DNA of 64,000 nucleotides from the NCBI RefSeq assembly GCF_022479115.1, contig NZ_CP092497.1, positions 310,001-374,000 of the forward strand, written 5' to 3'. The DNA comes from Amycolatopsis sp. EV170708-02-1. GTDB lineage: Bacteria > Actinomycetota > Actinomycetes > Mycobacteriales > Pseudonocardiaceae. Position numbers and translations under genes: made by a program. The first letter of the stretch is position 1. Each line of letters starts with the position of its first letter. The notes below the pieces were generated by a model. It did no database searches and was not told where the DNA came from. It saw only the letters and a program-made list of their open reading frames with translations. This document shows positions 24,188-32,847 of the stretch, piece by piece.

Positions 24188-26650
24188 ATGACGGATCGTT
24201 TCGATGTCTTGTTGTGTTTCACTCCGGCCGATCCGGACGGCGCGGCACTGATGGACGAGTGGGAAAGCGCTCTTCGCGACGCGGGGCTCAGTGTTCTCCG
24301 GGACACCGCCGTCGACGATTCCGCCGACGCGCTCGCGAACTCGCGTGCCGTGCTGGTCCTTTGCTCGCGTGCCGACCGGGCCCTGGTCGTCGCTCCGGGG
24401 GCGGACGGCGAACACGCGGTCGATCCGCGGAACCTGCCCGCCCTCGTCGGACTCGTCCTGCGCAAGGTGGCCGACGTCCGCTGCGGACGCCCGGCCCGGA
24501 TGGTCGGGCGGTATCGCGAGCTCCTGGCGGTCCATCGTGGTCTGCAGGCCCGCCCGGTCCTGATGGTGCGAGGTCTGCCGGGCGTGGGCAAGACAACGTT
24601 GGCCGAAGAGTACGCCCGTCTCTTCCAGGACACCTTCGACGGCGGTGTCCTGCGGCTGGGCCCGTTCGGCCAGCACGCGCCGGAGGACGTCCTGTCCCAG
24701 TTCCACCTCGCGCTGGCACGCGCGGCCGGGGATCGGCTGGGCGCCGACCTGGCCGGTGTCGACTTCGACCGGCTGCGCGACCACGTCGCCGAACGGATCG
24801 GCGCCGACGGACGTCGCGTTCTCGTCCTCGTCGACGACGTACCGGCGGGGCTCCCTCCGGACGTCCTCGAACGGCTGATCCTCCCCACTTCCGCGGTGTG
24901 CACGGTGCTCGTCAGCCGGATGGGGAACTCTCCGTGGGACGTCTCGGCGCTGGACCTCGCCGGGTTGTCACCGGGCGAAGGGCTCGGTTTGTTCAGCGAG
25001 TACCGCGCGCCGGCCGACGACGCCGAACGAGAAGCGGTGCTCCGTCTCGTCGAGCACTGTGGAGGGCATCCGATCACGCTGCGCGCCAACGCTTTGGCCA
25101 GGCCACGCCAGGGCATCGAGCCACTCGTGTCCTGCCCGGACACGGCACCGCAGGCGATCCGCGGACTGCTCGCCGGCTGCGGCCCGGTCGCCGCCGGGAT
25201 CGTCCGGCTGGGCGGGCTGCTGGCGCCTGTCCCCTTCCCGCTCGGCATCGCCCATGACGTTCTCGGAGGTGAAGACGGTTTCGCCGAAGCCGTCGGCGAG
25301 CTGGAAGAACGAGGTGTCGCCTCGCTTGTGGACGGCGGGTTACGGCTGCAACCCCTCGTGGCGGAAGTCGCCAGGGCCGGGATCGATCCCGGCGACCTGC
25401 CCGAGTCCGCGGCGACGTCCTTGCTAAGGCTGCTTTCCGACGATCGCACCGAGTACCGGGACTTCCTCCTCCAGCATGCCCGCGCCCTCGCCGAGCGCAC
25501 GTCCGCGGTGCTCCGGATCCGGTTGCTGCGCTCGGTCGCGGCCGCTCACGAACGGCACCGGGACTTCTTCGCGGCCGGTGAGATCCACGCCGTGATCTTG
25601 TCCACGGAAGGCGTCACGAGCACGGACTTCGCGACGGCCGCACGGGTGGAGATCGCCTGCGGGCTGTCCCCGGAGGCCGTGCGGCACGCCCGGCACGCGC
25701 TGCTGTCCGCGGCCGACGACGACGAGCGATACGCGGCCAGGCTGATCGCCGCGCAGGCATTCGACTGTCAGGGTGACTACGACGCCGGCGATCGGACGTT
25801 CTGGCACGAGTTCCCGTGCCGGGGTGAGACCCGGTTACCGGTGATCGTGGCGCACGCACGGGCCCTGCGTCTCCGAGGCCGAGCCAGGGAGGCCATCGCC
25901 TCGCTCGACGCGATCCTGCCGGAGCTTCACGGCCCGCCGCCCGAAGACCTCCTGCTGGAATACGCCCGCGCTCTGCTTCTCGACGACCGGCCTGGGCGGG
26001 CACGCGAAGTCGCGGCGGAGGTGATCGCCGCCTTCCACGCCACCGGCAGGGTGCGGCACTTCCAGTGCGTCGAAGCCGAATTGCTGTGGGCCGAGGCGAC
26101 GATCACCCTCGAACTTCGAGACGTCCACCCGGACCGCTCCGCCGCCGTATCGCGCGAACTCGAAGCCAGGTATGGCCGATGTCACGGCTCGGAGAGCCCG
26201 ACGGCCTTGACCGCCGCGGCACTGGCCGGCCGCGCGCTCCTGCTGAGGGGACAGCCTGAGCGGGCCTTGACCGCGCTGAGCGCGACCGAGCGGACCGTGC
26301 TCCGCGTGGTCGGCGGCGAGAACCGCCTGCGGTACCGGATCAGGCACGGCATCGCGCTGGCGCACGGACAGCTGCGCGACTTCGGCCGCCAGGCCGAAAT
26401 CCTCGAGGAGATCCTCCAGCCACAGATCCGCTTGCTGGGCTCGACCCACCCGGAAACCCTCGAGAGCCGGCTCGACCTCGGCCTCGCGCTGGCCTTCAGC
26501 GGACGCGACCAGTACCGGCGGGCCACCGAGCTGGTCGACGGCGCCGCGGACGACATCGTCGCGACACTCGGCCATGCCACCGAACTGTCCGAAAAGGCGA
26601 TCGCGGCGAAACGGGTGTTGCGGGGCAAGGCGATCGCGGCGTGGTCGTGA
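24188..26650 (+). CDS. TIR-like/NB-ARC/TPR STAND protein
   Basis: Protein of 820 aa. Residues 1-70 are a compact, partly degenerate TIR-like domain (RFDVLLCFTPADPDGAALMD, ALRDAGLSVLRDT, NSRAVLVLCSRADRALVV). Residues about 105-400 form an NB-ARC NTPase with P-loop VRGLPGVGKTTL (129-137), Walker B RVLVLVDDV and GGHPITLR (GLPL-like position). The rest (about 430-820) is alpha-solenoid/TPR (ARALRLRGRAREAIASLDAI, ALTALSATERTVLR, STHPETLESRLDLGLALAFS). The architecture matches plant-NLR-like bacterial STAND proteins: ligand sensing by the solenoid, oligomerisation by NB-ARC, signalling by the N-terminal domain. The TIR part lacks a clear WxxxE, so it may be an adaptor and not an NADase. Confidence 0.85.
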   Translation: MTDRFDVLLCFTPADPDGAALMDEWESALRDAGLSVLRDTAVDDSADALANSRAVLVLCSRADRALVVAPGADGEHAVDPRNLPALVGLVLRKVADVRCGRPARMVGRYRELLAVHRGLQARPVLMVRGLPGVGKTTLAEEYARLFQDTFDGGVLRLGPFGQHAPEDVLSQFHLALARAAGDRLGADLAGVDFDRLRDHVAERIGADGRRVLVLVDDVPAGLPPDVLERLILPTSAVCTVLVSRMGNSPWDVSALDLAGLSPGEGLGLFSEYRAPADDAEREAVLRLVEHCGGHPITLRANALARPRQGIEPLVSCPDTAPQAIRGLLAGCGPVAAGIVRLGGLLAPVPFPLGIAHDVLGGEDGFAEAVGELEERGVASLVDGGLRLQPLVAEVARAGIDPGDLPESAATSLLRLLSDDRTEYRDFLLQHARALAERTSAVLRIRLLRSVAAAHERHRDFFAAGEIHAVILSTEGVTSTDFATAARVEIACGLSPEAVRHARHALLSAADDDERYAARLIAAQAFDCQGDYDAGDRTFWHEFPCRGETRLPVIVAHARALRLRGRAREAIASLDAILPELHGPPPEDLLLEYARALLLDDRPGRAREVAAEVIAAFHATGRVRHFQCVEAELLWAEATITLELRDVHPDRSAAVSRELEARYGRCHGSESPTALTAAALAGRALLLRGQPERALTALSATERTVLRVVGGENRLRYRIRHGIALAHGQLRDFGRQAEILEEILQPQIRLLGSTHPETLESRLDLGLALAFSGRDQYRRATELVDGAADDIVATLGHATELSEKAIAAKRVLRGKAIAAWS

Positions 26651-26679
26651 CCCTCGTGAGCGGTAAGGGCGGGTGTGCA

Positions 26680-26704
26680 TGCCGCGAAAGTGGCTTTCGC
26701 GGCA
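26680..26704. terminator. Hairpin between convergent genes
   Basis: TGCCGCGAAAG-TGG-CTTTCGCGGCA: perfect 11-bp arms with a 3-nt loop, 30 bp after the stop of the TIR/NB-ARC gene and 54 bp before the end of the convergent gene. Good candidate for a bidirectional factor-independent terminator, although U-tracts are missing. Confidence 0.7.
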
Positions 26705-26757
26705 CGTCGGCGTTCCGTCACCCCGCCGCTTGCCGGAAGTACCCGATCCCGCGGGTT

Positions 26758-27738
26758 TCAGTTCACCGAGCCGGACTGCGACGGCCTCCAGCGCACCCCG
26801 TAGGCGAAACCCGGTGTCAGGCGGCGGAACTGGACGTGGATCTCGCCCGACGCGTCCGGCGTCAAGGCGCACCCGCGCGCCGCATAATCACTCGCGTCGT
26901 CCTGGAAGACCCGTTCCAGCAGCACGACCTCCACCGGGATCGGCCGGGCGAACCGGACGTGCAGGTCGAACAGATCGACCGGATGCCGCGGGACGCAGAC
27001 GAAATGCGGATGCCTGAACTCCGCCCTGAACCGCAACGCGATGTCGTGTTTGCTCTGCCGTTTGAGCGGCCTGGGCAACCGCAACGCCAGCCCGACGCGA
27101 TCGGTGGACTCCATCACCCGTCCGGTCAGCCGTCCACCGTGGAACACGTCCACGCGGAGATCCTCGCTGCCGATGGCCTCGCCCCGGTAGACCGAGTCGG
27201 TCAGGGTGAGCGCGAGGTCCAGTTCGGCGATGTCGTCGGCATCGGCGACGATCCGGCGGGACTCGAGAACCTCCGGCACCGGCTGGTCGAGAGCCACCGC
27301 CACGCGCAGTTCCTCCGTATGCCACCTTCGGCTGGGTTGAGCAGCTTCCGCCTCGTCGGATTCGCCTGTGGACGCGACGGCGACCTCGGCGAGCCGATCG
27401 ATGCCTTCGTCGATACGACGGCGGGCGGTGCGGTCGTCGCGCTGCAGATGCCTGGCCAGCCAGCGGACCCGATCCTGATAGAAGGGGTGCACCGCGTCCG
27501 GGTGCAGCCCGAGCGCGGCCAGCACGGCGGTGCACAGATCCTCGGGCAGCGAACGCGCCCATCCGGACAGGCATTCGCCCAGCGTTCGCCGGATCGCCGC
27601 GTTCCCGTCGCTCCCGGACGTACCGCAGACCGCGCGTAACGCGGGGCCGGCCCGTTCGGCCAGCTGAGGTGCCGCAATTCCCCTGCCCCGGCGAAGCAGC
27701 TTCAATTCGCCGGCCAGATCCGCAGCGCTGACGGTCAC
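26758..27738 (-). CDS. Hypothetical protein with helical N-terminus and beta-rich C-terminus
   Basis: Protein of 326 aa, family not recognised. GTG start at 27738 behind GGGGAGGAC. The N-terminal 100 residues are helical and HTH-like in layout (LAGELKLLRRGRGIAAPQLA, RRTLGECLSGWARSLPEDLC, VRWLARHLQRDDRTARRRID), of the kind found in actinobacterial proteins near NB-ARC genes. Residues about 145-320 are beta-rich (ELDLALTLTDSVYRGEAI, FVCVPRHPVDLFDLHVRFAR, FAYGVRWRPS), perhaps a ligand-binding or interaction domain. It is convergent with the TIR/NB-ARC gene. A regulatory or signalling role is inferred only from neighbours. Confidence 0.6.
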   Translation of the reverse strand: MTVSAADLAGELKLLRRGRGIAAPQLAERAGPALRAVCGTSGSDGNAAIRRTLGECLSGWARSLPEDLCTAVLAALGLHPDAVHPFYQDRVRWLARHLQRDDRTARRRIDEGIDRLAEVAVASTGESDEAEAAQPSRRWHTEELRVAVALDQPVPEVLESRRIVADADDIAELDLALTLTDSVYRGEAIGSEDLRVDVFHGGRLTGRVMESTDRVGLALRLPRPLKRQSKHDIALRFRAEFRHPHFVCVPRHPVDLFDLHVRFARPIPVEVVLLERVFQDDASDYAARGCALTPDASGEIHVQFRRLTPGFAYGVRWRPSQSGSVN

Positions 27739-28000
27739 CAGTCCTCCCCTAGTGGTTCAAGCACGGTCGTCAATAGTCGCCAGCCCGGCGGCCCGTGTCC
27801 AGCCGGTCGCGGCCGTGTATCGCCGATCGTTATTTTGGGTTTTCCTTTCCCGCTCATACGGGAAACAGGAAACTCCTTGTCGCTCCCAGAGCGGCGACGC
27901 ATTCTTGGTGAGCCGCCCCAATTCGTGGCGATAACACTCCAACCAGCGGTTTTCCCGCGTTGCCGAGTGCTGCCCTCATGCGCTCACCGAAGGAGTCGGA
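27739..28000. promoter_or_regulatory. Intergenic control region upstream of two tiny peptide genes
   Basis: About 260 bp with lower GC than its surroundings. It contains a 7-bp dyad TTTCCCG-CTCATA-CGGGAAA (27845-27864), a possible operator, and the TTATTTTGGGTTTTCC tract just before it. It must carry the promoters for the minus-strand gene (start 27738) and for the peptide genes at 28001 and 28162. No gene of its own is supported. Confidence 0.45.
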
Positions 28001-28159
28001 ATGACCGTCAAGTGCTCGCTTTCGCTGCTCTTGCGGCTCGCTTTCTGGCTGTGGGTGATCGCGCTCGTCATCGGGCTGGCGCTCGGCGGCGCACAGGGAA
28101 CCGCGCCCGCGAACCCGGGCTCGCCCGCGGTCGCCACATACGGAAAGGAGGTGGACTGA
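28001..28159 (+). CDS. Small membrane or secreted peptide, 52 aa
   Basis: Short ORF with RBS AAGGAG placed 5-6 nt before its ATG. The product has a basic/hydrophobic N-terminus (MTVKCSLSLLLRLAFWLWVI), a continued hydrophobic stretch to about residue 29, and a flexible polar tail (QGTAPANPGSPAVATYGKEV plus D). This fits a single-pass membrane peptide or the precursor of a secreted peptide with the tail as the mature part. It is followed 2 nt later by a second tiny ORF and then an XRE/NB-ARC/TPR regulator. No family was recognised. Confidence 0.6.
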   Translation: MTVKCSLSLLLRLAFWLWVIALVIGLALGGAQGTAPANPGSPAVATYGKEVD

Positions 28160-28161
28160 CC

Positions 28162-28218
28162 ATGCAGACCCACGCCATCGGCCTGATCCTGGCCCTGCTC
28201 GGCTTCGTGTTCGGCTGA
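28162..28218 (+). CDS. Tiny hydrophobic peptide, 18 aa
   Basis: ORF reading MQTHAIGLILALLGFVFG. The RBS AAAGGAGGTG (28144-28153) is among the strongest in the window and lies at ideal distance from ATG 28162; it sits inside the end of the preceding peptide gene. The product is almost entirely hydrophobic, so a membrane peptide, toxin-like or signalling peptide is possible. It may be missed by standard gene callers. A strong hairpin follows 24 bp downstream. Confidence 0.5.
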   Translation: MQTHAIGLILALLGFVFG

Positions 28219-28242
28219 GGACACGGCATGAAATGCGCACGC

Positions 28243-28278
28243 GCCCTCCGGCCGGATCCGTGGATCCGGCCGGAGGGC
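28243..28278 (+). terminator. Strong hairpin after the tiny peptide genes
   Basis: Perfect 17-bp arms (28243-28259 and 28262-28278, GCCCTCCGGCCGGATCC and complement) with a 2-nt spacer. Placed between the 18-aa ORF and the NB-ARC regulator, so it would end the peptide transcript or attenuate read-through into the regulator. Confidence 0.75.
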
Positions 28279-28341
28279 GGAAGCCACTGCCGGAACATCG
28301 TCCACACGGCCATACTGATCCTCCGACGAGGATGGGTGCCG

Positions 28342-30519
28342 ATGAACGAAAGAGCCACGTTCGGAGCGGAGTTGCGCCGCCGTCGCAAAGCGGCGGGCCT
28401 TTCCCTCACCGAACTCGCCGCCCGTACTCACTACAGCAAGGGTTACCTCAGCAAAGTCGAGACCGGTCTTTCCGCCCCGAATCCGGCACTCGCCGCGTTG
28501 TGCGAAACGGAACTCGGCGCGGAAGGAGAGCTGAAACCGCTGCTGCCCGGTGGACCCGTGCGGCGCAGGACACGGCCGGACGTGCGGCCGTCCGGCCTGC
28601 CGCCGGCGACCTCCTCCTTCACCGGCCGGGCGGCCGAACTGCGGGCGATCCGCACGGCGCTCGAAGCCGACGGAGGCGTCTGTGTCGTGTCCGGTATGGG
28701 CGGTGTCGGCAAGACGGAACTCGCGGTGCGCTGCGCGCACCGGCTGGAATCCGGATTCGCCGACGGTTGCCTGTTCGTCGATCTTCGCGACGATGCCGGT
28801 GAGTCCGCCGCGGTACACGACAGGCTGCTGCGCGTGCTCGGGGTCCCGGCGGACCGTATCCCGGCCGAACCGGCCGACCGCGCGGCGCTGTACCGGTCCC
28901 GGCTTCGCGGCCGCGGTCTGCTGCTGGTGCTCGACAACGCGGTCAGCGCGGCGCAGGTGCGTCCGTTGCTTCCCGCCGAACCGAAATGCCGCGTGCTGAT
29001 CACGTCCAGATCCCGGCTGAGCGCACTCGACGACGCCACGCACGTCTCCTTGGACATGCTCCCGCTCGACGCGGCGGTCGGCCTCTTCACCACGGTCACC
29101 GGCGTTCCCGCCGGACCGGCTGTCACCCGGGTGGTCCGGCGATGCGCCCGGCTCCCCCTCGCGATCCGGATCGCCGCGGCGCGGCTTCGCGCGCACGCCG
29201 CGTGGGACGTGGCGGAACTCGACCGGCGCCTGGCGGACGAATCCGCCCGTCTCGGCGAACTCGACGACGGCGAACGCTCGCTCGCCGCCGCGTTCCGGCT
29301 GTCGGTTCAGCAGTTGAGCACCGCCGAGGCGAGGCTTTTCGGGCTGCTCACCGTCCACCCCGGAACCGGCGTCGACGTCCATACCGCGAGCGCGCTGAGC
29401 GCGCTTCCGTTCCGGGAGGCCGACCGGCTGCTGGACCGTTTGCACGAAGCCCACCTGCTCACTCAACCGGAACCCGACCGATACGGATTCCATGACCTGT
29501 TGCGCGCGTTCGCCACCGAATTCGTGCTCACCGACGCGGAGGACGGGATGAACGCATTCAGCAGGCTCGCCGATTTCACGGTCCGGACGGCCGCGCGGGC
29601 CGACCGGGAGCTCACCCCGCACCGCTACTTCCCGGAGATCGTCTTCGACCCCGGCGTCCCGGAACCGGCGAGGCTGGACGACAGCGAGATGGCGATGTCC
29701 TGGTTCCGCGCCGAATGGCCCGGCCTGGTGGCCCTGTGCAGGACGGCGCGGGAACGCGGCGAACACGAGAGATGCTGGCAGCTCGCCTACTTCCTGCGCG
29801 ACTTCTTCTTCGTGGCCAAGCTCTGGGATCCTTGGCTGGAGACCCATCGGTGGGCGCGCTCGTCCGCCGAAGCGATCGGGGACACGTGGGCCCTGGCCAC
29901 CACCACCGCCAACCTCGGGGTCGCGCACGTCGATCGCGGCGATCTGGACGAAGCTTCGGCGTGCTACGGCGAAGCGCTCGCGCTGTTCCGGCGGATCGGC
30001 GACGGGCACGGGGAGACCACCACCCTCGCGCACAACGGCTGGGCCGAGCACTATCGGGGCAACCACGACGACGCCTTGCGGGATCTCCGGCAGGCGCACG
30101 CGTCCTACGTCCGTGACGGCAATCGCCGCAACGCCGCGATCACCGACCGCGGGATCGCACTGGTGCTGACCGCGTTGGGGCGGCCCGCCGACGCCGCCTC
30201 GATCGCCACCCGCACGTTGACCGTCTTCGACGAACTGGGGCTGGACCTCGACGCCGCCATGGCGCTCAACTGCCTGGGCTGGGCCTGGTACCACGCGGAG
30301 CGCCACGACCTGGCCGCCTCGGCCTATCGTGCCGCCGCGGACCGGGCCGAGGCCTGCGGAAGCGAGTACGAAACCGCGCGCGCCTACACCGGCCTCGGCA
30401 ATGTCGCGGCCGCTGAAGGCTCCGCCGAACTGGCGGCCGACCTGTGGAATCGAGCCGACGAGATCCACCCCGGCCTCGATCAGGTCATGGTCGGCGAAGC
30501 CCGGGTGCGGATGGCGTGA
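28342..30519 (+). CDS. XRE HTH/NB-ARC/TPR regulator
   Basis: Protein of 725 aa. Start at ATG 28342, supported by GAGGA 9-10 nt upstream. Residues about 8-65 are an XRE helix-turn-helix (FGAELRRRRKAAGLSLTELA, YSKGYLSKVETGLSAPNP). NB-ARC follows with P-loop VSGMGGVGKTEL (about 116-127), Walker B RGLLLVLDNAVSA, RVLITSRSRLSALDDATHV and LPLAIRIAAARL. The last 250 residues are TPRs (ATTTANLGVAHVDRGDLDEA, RDLRQAHASYVRDGNRRNAA, MALNCLGWAWYHAERHDLAA). Such proteins switch transcription when the TPR solenoid senses a ligand, often a peptide. The two tiny peptide ORFs just upstream are the obvious candidates. Confidence 0.88.
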   Translation: MNERATFGAELRRRRKAAGLSLTELAARTHYSKGYLSKVETGLSAPNPALAALCETELGAEGELKPLLPGGPVRRRTRPDVRPSGLPPATSSFTGRAAELRAIRTALEADGGVCVVSGMGGVGKTELAVRCAHRLESGFADGCLFVDLRDDAGESAAVHDRLLRVLGVPADRIPAEPADRAALYRSRLRGRGLLLVLDNAVSAAQVRPLLPAEPKCRVLITSRSRLSALDDATHVSLDMLPLDAAVGLFTTVTGVPAGPAVTRVVRRCARLPLAIRIAAARLRAHAAWDVAELDRRLADESARLGELDDGERSLAAAFRLSVQQLSTAEARLFGLLTVHPGTGVDVHTASALSALPFREADRLLDRLHEAHLLTQPEPDRYGFHDLLRAFATEFVLTDAEDGMNAFSRLADFTVRTAARADRELTPHRYFPEIVFDPGVPEPARLDDSEMAMSWFRAEWPGLVALCRTARERGEHERCWQLAYFLRDFFFVAKLWDPWLETHRWARSSAEAIGDTWALATTTANLGVAHVDRGDLDEASACYGEALALFRRIGDGHGETTTLAHNGWAEHYRGNHDDALRDLRQAHASYVRDGNRRNAAITDRGIALVLTALGRPADAASIATRTLTVFDELGLDLDAAMALNCLGWAWYHAERHDLAASAYRAAADRAEACGSEYETARAYTGLGNVAAAEGSAELAADLWNRADEIHPGLDQVMVGEARVRMA

Positions 30520-30672
30520 CAGCCGAGGCCGGGTCGCTCAACCGGCGTAACCGGCCGCGAGGCTGCTACGGTTGGCCTTGTCGCGGTTCAGACACCAGCC
30601 GCCGGGTCCCTAGTTCTGGGTCCGGCATGTCCACGGGCAGCAGCCGGTCCCCCGTACCGGCAAGGAGTCAAC

Positions 30673-31074
30673 TTGACCGACTACCGCGCTCCCGCTTCCG
30701 ATCCACCCCGTTCGACACGGAGATTCGTGTCCCCTCTCGACATCTCGATCACGGCTTCCGCCACCGACACGGTGGTCACCGTATCCGGCGAAATCGACCT
30801 CAGCGTCTCCCACGACCTGCGGAGGGCGTTGGACGAAGAGCTCCGGTTCAAGCCGGCGCTGCTGATCGCCGACCTGTCCGCGGTCACTTTCTGTGATTCG
30901 TCCGGCTTCACCGTCTTCGTTCAGATCCGCGCGGAGGCCGAAGAAGCCGGCGTTCCGTTCATCCTGGTCACCCAGGAGCGGGCCCTGCTGCGCCCGATGG
31001 CGCTGCTCGGCCTCGACGCCGTCTTCAACGTGCACCCGACCCTCGATTCCGCACGGGACGTGCTCACACGCTGA
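30673..31074 (+). CDS. STAS-domain anti-sigma factor antagonist
   Basis: Protein of 133 aa starting at TTG 30673, decided by AAGGAG 5 nt upstream. STAS fold of the RsbV/SpoIIAA type: TVVTVSGEIDLSVSHDLRRA, LLIADLSAVTFCDSSGFTVF with the phosphorylatable Ser in DSSG, then GLDAVFNVHPTLDSA. It binds and neutralises an anti-sigma kinase and so frees a stress sigma factor. It starts the stress-gene stretch that carries sigma-B-like promoters. The 150 bp before it hold no clear GGGTAN box. Confidence 0.9.
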   Translation: MTDYRAPASDPPRSTRRFVSPLDISITASATDTVVTVSGEIDLSVSHDLRRALDEELRFKPALLIADLSAVTFCDSSGFTVFVQIRAEAEEAGVPFILVTQERALLRPMALLGLDAVFNVHPTLDSARDVLTR

Positions 31075-31096
31075 CCAGCTGTCATGATGGGCGGTT

Positions 31097-32347
31097 GTGA
31101 CGGGTGACAAGGATCCGGGCTTCCGTATCGGCGGACGTCCACTGGCGGAACGGCTGACCGAAGTCCTGCCGTCGCTCGCGAAGACGGTGCTCTCCGAGAT
31201 CGTCCACCGGATCCCGGAGTACGGCCTGCTGCCCGCCGAGGAACTCAGCGGCGACATCACACACGTGATCGAGCAGAACCTGCGTTCGTTCATCGACACT
31301 CTGCGCACCGGGGCGCCGCCGACGCGGAAAGAGCTCGACTTCCTCCGCGAATCGGCGGCCCGGCGCGCGGAGGAGGGCATCCCGATCGACATCGTGCTCA
31401 CCGCGTACCACATCGGCATCCAGGTGGTCTGGGCGTCGCTGACGCCGGACGCGCGCCCGGACGAGGTCGCCGACGTCCTCGCCGTCAACGCGCTGACCCT
31501 GCGTTACCTGGAGGTGGTCACGCCCGCGGTCGGCGCGGGATATCTCGACGAACGCCGGACCATGTTCGACGACGAGCGTTCGGCGCGGCACACGGTGCTG
31601 TCCGCACTGCTCGACGGCGAACCCGCGGAAGTCGCTGCGGGACAGGCGGGCCTGCGGCTGCCGCCGTGCTACATCGTCCTCGCCGCGTCGGTCGGGGCGC
31701 ATCCGGACGAGGAGGTCGACGGGGTCGACCCGCTGGTCGCCGGACGCCGGAAGCTCCGGCGGCTGCGGGTCGAACTGGAGCGCCAGATCCGGGGCACCGT
31801 CCTGACGTCGCTCACCCCGGACGGCGGGCTTGCCTTGCTACCGCACGAAACCGCGGCCGGTGAACTGTCCACACGAGACTGGGTGCGGCTGGAGCGAGTG
31901 CTCGCCGACGTCGCCCGTACGGCGGGCGCCGAGGTCATCGCCGGGACCGCCGCGGCCGAGCCGTCCGGTGTGCCCGCCGCGGCGAGGCTCGCGCAGGACG
32001 TGCTCGCGGTCGCCACCGCCTCCGGGCGGCCGCCCGGGCTGTACCGGCTCGACGACGTCCTGCTCGAATACCAGCTTTCGCGCCCTGGCCCGGCACTCGA
32101 CCGGCTGGCCACCCGGCTGACGCCGCTGGACGGCAACGAGGAACTCCTGCAGACGTTGGAGACCTTCCTCCACCGGGGAGGACGCCGTCAGACCGCCGCG
32201 GCCTTGCACGTCCACCCCAACACCGTCGACTACCGGCTCCGCCGGATCGCCGACCTCACCGGGCTGGATCCCACCCGGCTCGAACATATCGCCCTGCTGA
32301 ACGCGGCTCTCGCGGCTCGCGCCGCCACCGGACCCAGGCCCTTGTGA
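31097..32347 (+). CDS. PucR/CdaR-family transcriptional regulator
   Basis: Protein of 416 aa. The C-terminal HTH of the PucR type is clear: LLQTLETFLHRGGRRQTAAA, LHVHPNTVDYRLRRIADLTG, LDPTRLEHIALLNAALAA. The central GGDEF-like/linker region and the helical N-terminal RsbRD-like sensing domain (SEIVHRIPEYGLLPAEELSG, GIPIDIVLTAYHIGIQVVWA) match actinobacterial members. It lies 22 bp after the STAS gene and is probably co-transcribed. The ligand is unknown. The N-terminal RsbRD-like part fits a link to the stressosome/anti-sigma pathway. Confidence 0.88.
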   Translation: MTGDKDPGFRIGGRPLAERLTEVLPSLAKTVLSEIVHRIPEYGLLPAEELSGDITHVIEQNLRSFIDTLRTGAPPTRKELDFLRESAARRAEEGIPIDIVLTAYHIGIQVVWASLTPDARPDEVADVLAVNALTLRYLEVVTPAVGAGYLDERRTMFDDERSARHTVLSALLDGEPAEVAAGQAGLRLPPCYIVLAASVGAHPDEEVDGVDPLVAGRRKLRRLRVELERQIRGTVLTSLTPDGGLALLPHETAAGELSTRDWVRLERVLADVARTAGAEVIAGTAAAEPSGVPAAARLAQDVLAVATASGRPPGLYRLDDVLLEYQLSRPGPALDRLATRLTPLDGNEELLQTLETFLHRGGRRQTAAALHVHPNTVDYRLRRIADLTGLDPTRLEHIALLNAALAARAATGPRPL

Positions 32348-32351
32348 CGCG

Positions 32352-32750
32352 TCACAGCACGCGGAGGCCTCCGTTCTGGCACAGGCCGAGCAGACGGCAG
32401 GCGGAACGGCACTCACCCGCGAAGACGAACAAATCCGTTCCCGTCTCCTCGGCGAGCAACTGGGCGCGTTCGAGTGTCCGGATACCCGTCACCCCGAAGA
32501 ACTCGAGCTCGGACAGGTTGACGATCACCGTGGTGCCGCTGCCGTGGAGCCGCTGGTCGAGCATGTCCCACAGACGCGGCGCGGTCCCGAGGTCGACCTC
32601 TCCGTTCATCTTGACGACGGTGGTCCCCCTGGTCGGCCTGCTCACGTGCAGCCGAAGACGTCCCCGCGGCTCCTCGGGTGCCCTTCGCCGGGCGGACACC
32701 GAGAAGGCGGGCTTCTTGTCAAGCGCGCGAGGCGTCGACAGGGAAGTCAT
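32352..32750 (-). CDS. STAS-domain protein with altered phosphorylation site
   Basis: Protein of 132 aa. Start set at ATG 32750, 9 nt from a sigma-B-like -10 box (leaderless). STAS core: TTVVKMNGEVDLGTAPRLWD, TVIVNLSELEFFGVTGIRTL, LLAEETGTDLFVFAG. Where RsbV-type proteins have DSSG this one reads GVTG, so the usual Ser is replaced by Val-Thr; it may be phosphorylated on Thr or be unregulated. A Cys-containing tail (ECRSACRLLGLCQNGGLRVL) is unusual. Divergent from the universal stress gene, with overlapping regulation. Confidence 0.85.
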   Translation of the reverse strand: MTSLSTPRALDKKPAFSVSARRRAPEEPRGRLRLHVSRPTRGTTVVKMNGEVDLGTAPRLWDMLDQRLHGSGTTVIVNLSELEFFGVTGIRTLERAQLLAEETGTDLFVFAGECRSACRLLGLCQNGGLRVL

Positions 32751-32759
32751 ATGGGAGAG

Positions 32760-32786
32760 GTACCCAGGCATACGGTCCGGTGAAAC
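32760..32786 (-). promoter_or_regulatory. Sigma-B-type promoter of the STAS gene
   Basis: On the minus strand GTTT-N17-GGGTAC (-35 at 32783-32786, -10 at 32760-32765). The -10 box ends 9 nt before ATG 32750, predicting a leaderless mRNA. Confidence 0.7.
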
Positions 32787-32795
32787 CGGCCGTCC

Positions 32796-32821
32796 GCTTG
32801 AAGACCGCGGAAAGCGGGTAT
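32796..32821 (+). promoter_or_regulatory. Sigma-B-type promoter of the universal stress gene
   Basis: GCTT-N16-GGGTAT (32796-32799, 32816-32821). The leader of about 20 nt contains GGAGGTGA before ATG 32848. Confidence 0.7.
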
Positions 32822-32847
32822 CACCAGCGCGTCGGAGGTGATGTCCC

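Noticed and set aside
12036..30519. FxsA/FxsB-type RiPP system suggested by ParA-, TIR- and TPR-containing proteins
   Set aside because: No radical SAM gene and no small ORF ending in FxSxx; the tiny peptides at 28001 and 28162 end differently.
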